Shown: positions 61,160 through 64,000 of the stretch, piece by piece
Layout: every line of letters starts with the position of its first letter
Position numbering within the stretch: position 1 is the first letter of the stretch
NCBI RefSeq assembly: GCF_000719475.1
Contig: NZ_JOGO01000012.1
Coordinates: 1 to 64,000 of the forward strand
Length of the DNA stretch: 64,000 nt
From: Streptomyces sp. NRRL F-5630
GTDB lineage: Bacteria; Actinomycetota; Actinomycetes; Streptomycetales; Streptomycetaceae
Reading direction: 5' to 3'
Position numbers and translations under genes: made by a program
Notes under the pieces: model-generated
Told to the model about the DNA's origin: nothing
Seen by the model: the letters and a program-made list of their open reading frames with translations, nothing else
Databases searched by the model: none

Positions 61160-61264
61160 CGCTGCGCGTGCTTCTCGTCGACGACGAGCCCCTCGTCCGG
61201 GCCGGTTTGCGGGCCGTGCTGGAGGCGCAGCCGGACCTGGAGGTGTGCGGGGAGGCGGGGGACG
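61156..61264 (+). pseudogene. 5' remnant of a NarL-type response regulator gene
   Basis: The first 36 codons ([20 protein letters not shown], then [15 protein letters not shown]) are a perfect receiver-domain start. After the GEAGD the frame runs into unrelated Pro/Arg-rich sequence; the phospho-acceptor Asp, the rest of the receiver and the HTH are missing. This is a second deletion endpoint, about 300 bases from the first. Confidence 0.82.
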
Positions 61265-61310
61265 TGGGCGCAAGGGACGGGCCTGCCCTTCCGCGCAAGC
61301 GGGGACCGCA

Positions 61311-61352
61311 TTGGTCCGTACCTGCCCCGCCTTGGTGCGGACCTGCCCCTCC
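61311..61352 (+). repeat. 21-bp tandem repeat upstream of the ROK gene
   Basis: Two adjacent units, 61311-61331 and 61332-61352, each begin TTGGTnCG and contain ACCTGCCCC; they match at 18 of 21 positions. They lie about 100 bases before the ROK start, downstream of the second deletion junction. Such spaced repeats are typical operator arrays, so autoregulation by the ROK protein is possible. Confidence 0.55.
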
Positions 61353-61453
61353 CCCAGGTCACAAGGCCCGTACGGTCCTGCCTCCCGCGTCCCCGAGCGG
61401 GTCGCCGCCTTGTACGATCCGGCCACACAGGGTGCGAGCTGGAAGGACGTGAC

Positions 61454-62608
61454 GTGGGGCGGCTGACCGGTGGTGATCCCTCTCTGCTGCGGCGGATCAA
61501 CTCCGCCGTGGTCCTCGACACGCTGCGCGGCGGGCGGCCCCGCACACTCACCGAGATCGCGCGCCTGACGGGCCTGTCCCGGCCCACCGTCGAGGGCTCG
61601 GTGGACGATCTCACCGCGGCCGGGCTCGTCGTCGAGACAGCCGCGGACGCGGGGGCGCGCAAGCAGGGCCGCCCGGCGCGCCTGTACCGCTTCCGGTCCG
61701 AGGCGGGGCACCTGCTCGGCCTGGAGATCGGCCCGCACCGCGTCGCGGCCGTCGTCTCCGACCTGGAGGGCCGCGAACTCGGCACGGCGGCCCGGGAGGT
61801 CGAGGAGTCGGCGGGTGCCGACGACCGGATCGAACGGCTGCGGACGACGGCAGGCGAGCTGCTGCGGCGCACAGGCGTCGCGCGGGACTCGCTGCGTGCC
61901 GTCGGGGTCGGGAGCCCGGGGATCGTCGAGACGGACGGCACGATCCGCCTGGGAACCGCGCTGCCGCAGTGGACGGGGCTCAGGCTCGGGGAGCGGCTGC
62001 GGCGTTCGTTCCGCTGTCCCGTACTCGTCGAGAACGACGCGAACGCCGCCGCGCTCGCCGAGCACTGGCAGGGCGTCGCGCGCGGCAGCGACGACGTCGT
62101 CGTGGTCCTCGCGGGGCTGAGCCCGGGCGCCGGCTCGCTCATCGGGGGGCGTCTGCACCGGGGCTTCGGCGGAGCCGCGGGGGAGATCGGAGCACTGCAC
62201 CTGCTCGGCCAGGAGGAGCGGCCCGAGACGCTGCTCTCGACGACGGACCGCCCGCTGCACCCGCTCGACGAGCGGGCCGTGACCGAGGTGTTCGCGCTCG
62301 CCCGCGAGGGCCAGGACCAGGCGCGCGCGGCGGTGGACCGCTTCCTCTCGCGGCTCGTGCACGATGTCGCCGCACTCGTGCTCGCGCTCGACCCCGAACT
62401 CGTCGTGATCGGCGGCTGGGCGGCGGGGCTCGACGGCGTACTGGAGCCGCTGCGGCGGCAGTTGGAGAAGTACTGCCTGCGGACGCCTCGCGTGGAGCTG
62501 TCCGGGCTCGGCGAGGCGGCGATCATGACGGGGGCGCTGCGGCTCGCGCTGGACCACGTGGAGGAGGACCTGTTCGCCGTGGAGAGCACGGTGTCGGCGC
62601 GCGCCTGA
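61454..62608 (+). CDS. ROK family transcriptional regulator
   Basis: A 384-residue protein from GTG 61454 (GGAAGGA upstream). The N-terminal winged helix has VLDTLRGGRPRTLTEIARLT and GLSRPTVEGSVDDLTAAGLV. The ROK domain carries LLGLEIGPHRVAAVVSDLEG (sugar-kinase-like beta hairpin), VGVGSPGIVETDG, and the kinase base region VLVENDANAAALAEHW. The canonical ROK zinc cluster (C-x-C-G-x-x-G-C-x-E) and the preceding G-H are missing: the region reads GAAGEIGALHLLGQEE. It may still bind a sugar. Target and effector are unknown. Confidence 0.9.
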   Translation: MGRLTGGDPSLLRRINSAVVLDTLRGGRPRTLTEIARLTGLSRPTVEGSVDDLTAAGLVVETAADAGARKQGRPARLYRFRSEAGHLLGLEIGPHRVAAVVSDLEGRELGTAAREVEESAGADDRIERLRTTAGELLRRTGVARDSLRAVGVGSPGIVETDGTIRLGTALPQWTGLRLGERLRRSFRCPVLVENDANAAALAEHWQGVARGSDDVVVVLAGLSPGAGSLIGGRLHRGFGGAAGEIGALHLLGQEERPETLLSTTDRPLHPLDERAVTEVFALAREGQDQARAAVDRFLSRLVHDVAALVLALDPELVVIGGWAAGLDGVLEPLRRQLEKYCLRTPRVELSGLGEAAIMTGALRLALDHVEEDLFAVESTVSARA

Positions 62609-62672
62609 GCGGCCGGAGGGCGCCGAGGCTGGACGGCACCGGGGCGGGAGGGGCGGCCGGGCGTGCGGTGGT

Positions 62673-62716
62673 ACGGGTACGGGGCCGCGCGCAGGTGTGC
62701 GCGGCCCCGTACCCGT
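62673..62716. terminator. Bidirectional terminator between the ROK and GntR genes
   Basis: A perfect 18-bp stem (62673-62690 with 62699-62716) closes an 8-base loop. It separates two convergent genes, 64 bases past the ROK stop and 34 bases past the GntR stop, and should stop transcripts from both sides. Confidence 0.88.
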
Positions 62717-62750
62717 GCGTGAGCCGTTGCCGCCGTGACGGCGCCGCAGG

Positions 62751-63503
62751 TCAGGAGGCGCGGCGGGCCGGAGCGATCTCGACGCCCGCGCCGTCGGTGC
62801 CGAAGGTGAGGCGGCAGGTGTCCGCGCGGTAGGTCGCGACGGAGACGGCGGCCGTGGCGCCCTCGGCGAAGAAGCGGGTCGTGACGAGGAGGACGGGGGA
62901 GCCGGGCAGGCGGTCGAGGCGGCGGGCGTCCTCGGCCCCGGCGGAGCCGAGTTCCACGGAGCGGTCCTCGCCCTCCGGCTCCAGGTGGCCCAGCTCGCGC
63001 AGCACGGCGCGGGCGCGCGCGCTGCCACCCGGGGCGTCGATGGCGCTCAGCCCGGGAACGGAGGCGGCCGGAACGTAGAGGAGTTCGGTCGCGACCGGCA
63101 GGGCCTCGTCGAGGCGGACCCGAGTGAGGACGTGCACGGGCTCGTCACCGGTGCCGAGAAGCTCGGCGACAGCGGCGGGGGGTACGGCGCGGTACGCGTC
63201 GCGGGCCTGCCAGGGGTCGCACGGGGCGCCCGGCCAGTTCTCGCGGCTGCTGCCGACCTCGACGCCGACGCGCGGCGGGGCGACCGTGGTGCCGACGCCG
63301 CGGCGGCGCTGGAGGCGGCCCTCCAGCTCCAGTTGTTCGAGCGCCTGGCGGAGCGTGGCGCGGGCCACGCCGAAACGGGCGGCGAGTTCGCGCTCGTTGG
63401 GCAGCACCTCGCCCACCGCGAACTCGTGGTCCAGCGCTTCGCCGATGACCGTCTTGAGATGCCGGTACTTGGGCTCCGGCACTGTGTGCAGCCTGGTCCC
63501 CAC
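62751..63503 (-). CDS. GntR/HutC family transcriptional regulator
   Basis: A 250-residue protein. GTG 63503 is chosen because GGAGG lies five bases upstream; a GTG at 63515 would add four residues. The winged helix is PKYRHLKTVIGEALDHEFAV then GEVLPNERELAARFGVARAT and LRQALEQLELEGRLQRRRGV. The C-terminal UTRA domain (from about residue 90) carries VHVLTRVRLDEALPVATELL. HutC-type regulators usually bind sugar phosphates or amino-acid derivatives. Its own promoter has a palindrome of the DasR-box type, so autoregulation is likely, and the effector may be a phosphorylated amino sugar (inference). Confidence 0.9.
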   Translation of the reverse strand: MGTRLHTVPEPKYRHLKTVIGEALDHEFAVGEVLPNERELAARFGVARATLRQALEQLELEGRLQRRRGVGTTVAPPRVGVEVGSSRENWPGAPCDPWQARDAYRAVPPAAVAELLGTGDEPVHVLTRVRLDEALPVATELLYVPAASVPGLSAIDAPGGSARARAVLRELGHLEPEGEDRSVELGSAGAEDARRLDRLPGSPVLLVTTRFFAEGATAAVSVATYRADTCRLTFGTDGAGVEIAPARRAS

Positions 63504-63644
63504 CCTGTCCTCCACCTTCGCCGTGTGCCTCGCGCCGTGTGCCGTGCCTGGTGCCGCGCGCGGTTCCGCCCACCCGATGTGCGGGGAGCCGGAGCTTTAC
63601 GCGGGCTTCTTTATTAAAGGTTGTTGCACTATCCGACTCAGGCG

Positions 63645-63679
63645 AGAGTAGGCCCGCCCTCACCCTTGGTCAAGACCAA
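63645..63679 (-). promoter_or_regulatory. GntR gene promoter with overlapping operator
   Basis: On the minus strand a near-consensus vegetative promoter reads TTGACC (63673-63668), 17 bases, TACTCT (63650-63645). The palindrome TTGGTC-AA-GACCAA (63666-63679) covers the -35 element and matches the core TGGTCnnGACCA of DasR boxes. A second palindrome, CTTTA-T-TAAAG (63609-63619), lies in the early transcribed leader. Binding by GntR protein or by DasR would block RNA polymerase. Confidence 0.75.
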
Positions 63680-63821
63680 TCATCGACGCCTCTTCCACGG
63701 AACGGTCAGATCCCGGCAAAGGGTTCATCAGGTGTTCGTGATTCGCTCGTTCAGGGGGTTTTCGCGCCACAGAAGAGCGGGAGTCCGCCCGTCTGAGAGG
63801 CTGCTGGCCGGAGGTGGCGCG

Positions 63822-64000
63822 ATGACGGAACCGGTCCTCGTGACGGTGCGGGGCAACAGCGCGAGCGGGAAGAGCACGCTCGCCTCGGGGCTGCGGGAGC
63901 GGTACGGGAGGGGGCTCGCGCTCGTGGCACAGGACGTGCTGCGGCGGGAGGTGCTGCGGGAGCGGGACGTGCCGGGCGGAGCGAACATCGGTCTCGTCGC
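63822..64000 (+). CDS. P-loop kinase/AAA-type ATPase, partial (cut by window end)
   Basis: ATG 63822 follows GGAGG. Sixty codons are visible: the Walker A motif is TVRGNSASGKSTLASGLRER, followed by GRGLALVAQDVLRREVLRER, as in small kinases and zeta-toxin-like or chloramphenicol-phosphotransferase-like proteins. The rest lies beyond the window. It is divergent from the GntR gene over 318 bases, so it may be controlled by the same operator. Confidence 0.75.
   Translation, partial: MTEPVLVTVRGNSASGKSTLASGLRERYGRGLALVAQDVLRREVLRERDVPGGANIGLV

Overview
The window is about 64 kb of very GC-rich (roughly 70-75 %) chromosome from a Streptomyces-type actinomycete. Evidence for this: frequent GTG starts, a Streptomyces subtilisin-inhibitor (SSI) gene, mycothiol-dependent formaldehyde detoxification, the MurT/GatD pair, a ureABCFGD urease operon, DUF3040 and DUF5709 proteins, several TatA-type proteins and a ydaO-type c-di-AMP riboswitch. 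No rRNA, tRNA, CRISPR array, insertion sequence, prophage or biosynthetic gene cluster was found. Most of it looks like ordinary chromosome with housekeeping and regulatory genes.

Left part (1-24.5 kb): a MarR regulator; a membrane protein with two Rossmann/RCK domains; an AcuI-type reductase; a NarL-type two-component pair; a CpeA/CpeB (KhtT/KhtU)-like cation/proton antiporter operon with a CdaR/PucR regulator as third gene; Spo0M and a TatA-like protein; an ArsR regulator translationally coupled to an MgtA-type P-type ATPase; an LCP cell-wall ligase; a mycothiol-dependent formaldehyde dehydrogenase with its metallo-hydrolase; a nucleotidyltransferase; a beta-hydroxyacid dehydrogenase; 3-methyladenine glycosylase; and an MFS exporter flanked on both sides by short imperfect tandem repeats.

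Middle part (24.5-44.9 kb): a four-gene sugar/methyl-transfer set (epimerase with a zinc-ribbon-like insert, GT2, DUF2064, methyltransferase); a signal-peptide-less substrate-binding protein; AdhP; a type-B L31 protein; a 1.1 kb stretch without a recognisable gene; a divergent acyl-CoA dehydrogenase/TetR pair with operator-like palindromes; peptide deformylase; murT-gatD; pfkA; a CtaG-like protein; an SSI-type inhibitor with Lys at the predicted P1 site; and several membrane proteins of unknown function.

Right part (44.9-64 kb): the urease operon; an orphan Phd/YefM antitoxin divergent from a ClpP-like protein whose catalytic His is replaced by Arg; a c-di-AMP riboswitch before an NlpC/P60 hydrolase; an anti-sigma-type ATPase; a coupled CNNM/CorC pair; an SGNH esterase; purB; mug; a decayed patch with remnants of an ABC permease, a sensor kinase and a response regulator; a ROK regulator; and a GntR/HutC regulator whose promoter carries a DasR-box-like palindrome over the -35 element. 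The window ends inside a P-loop kinase gene.

Two themes link distant parts. One is potassium/c-di-AMP (CpeAB-like operon, RCK membrane protein, ydaO riboswitch). The other is possible Mg2+ handling (MgtA-type ATPase, paired CNNM proteins). The most unusual items are the ClpP-like locus, the RCK-TM-RCK protein, the ArsR regulator without visible metal ligands, and the double-deletion scar at 60.9-61.3 kb.
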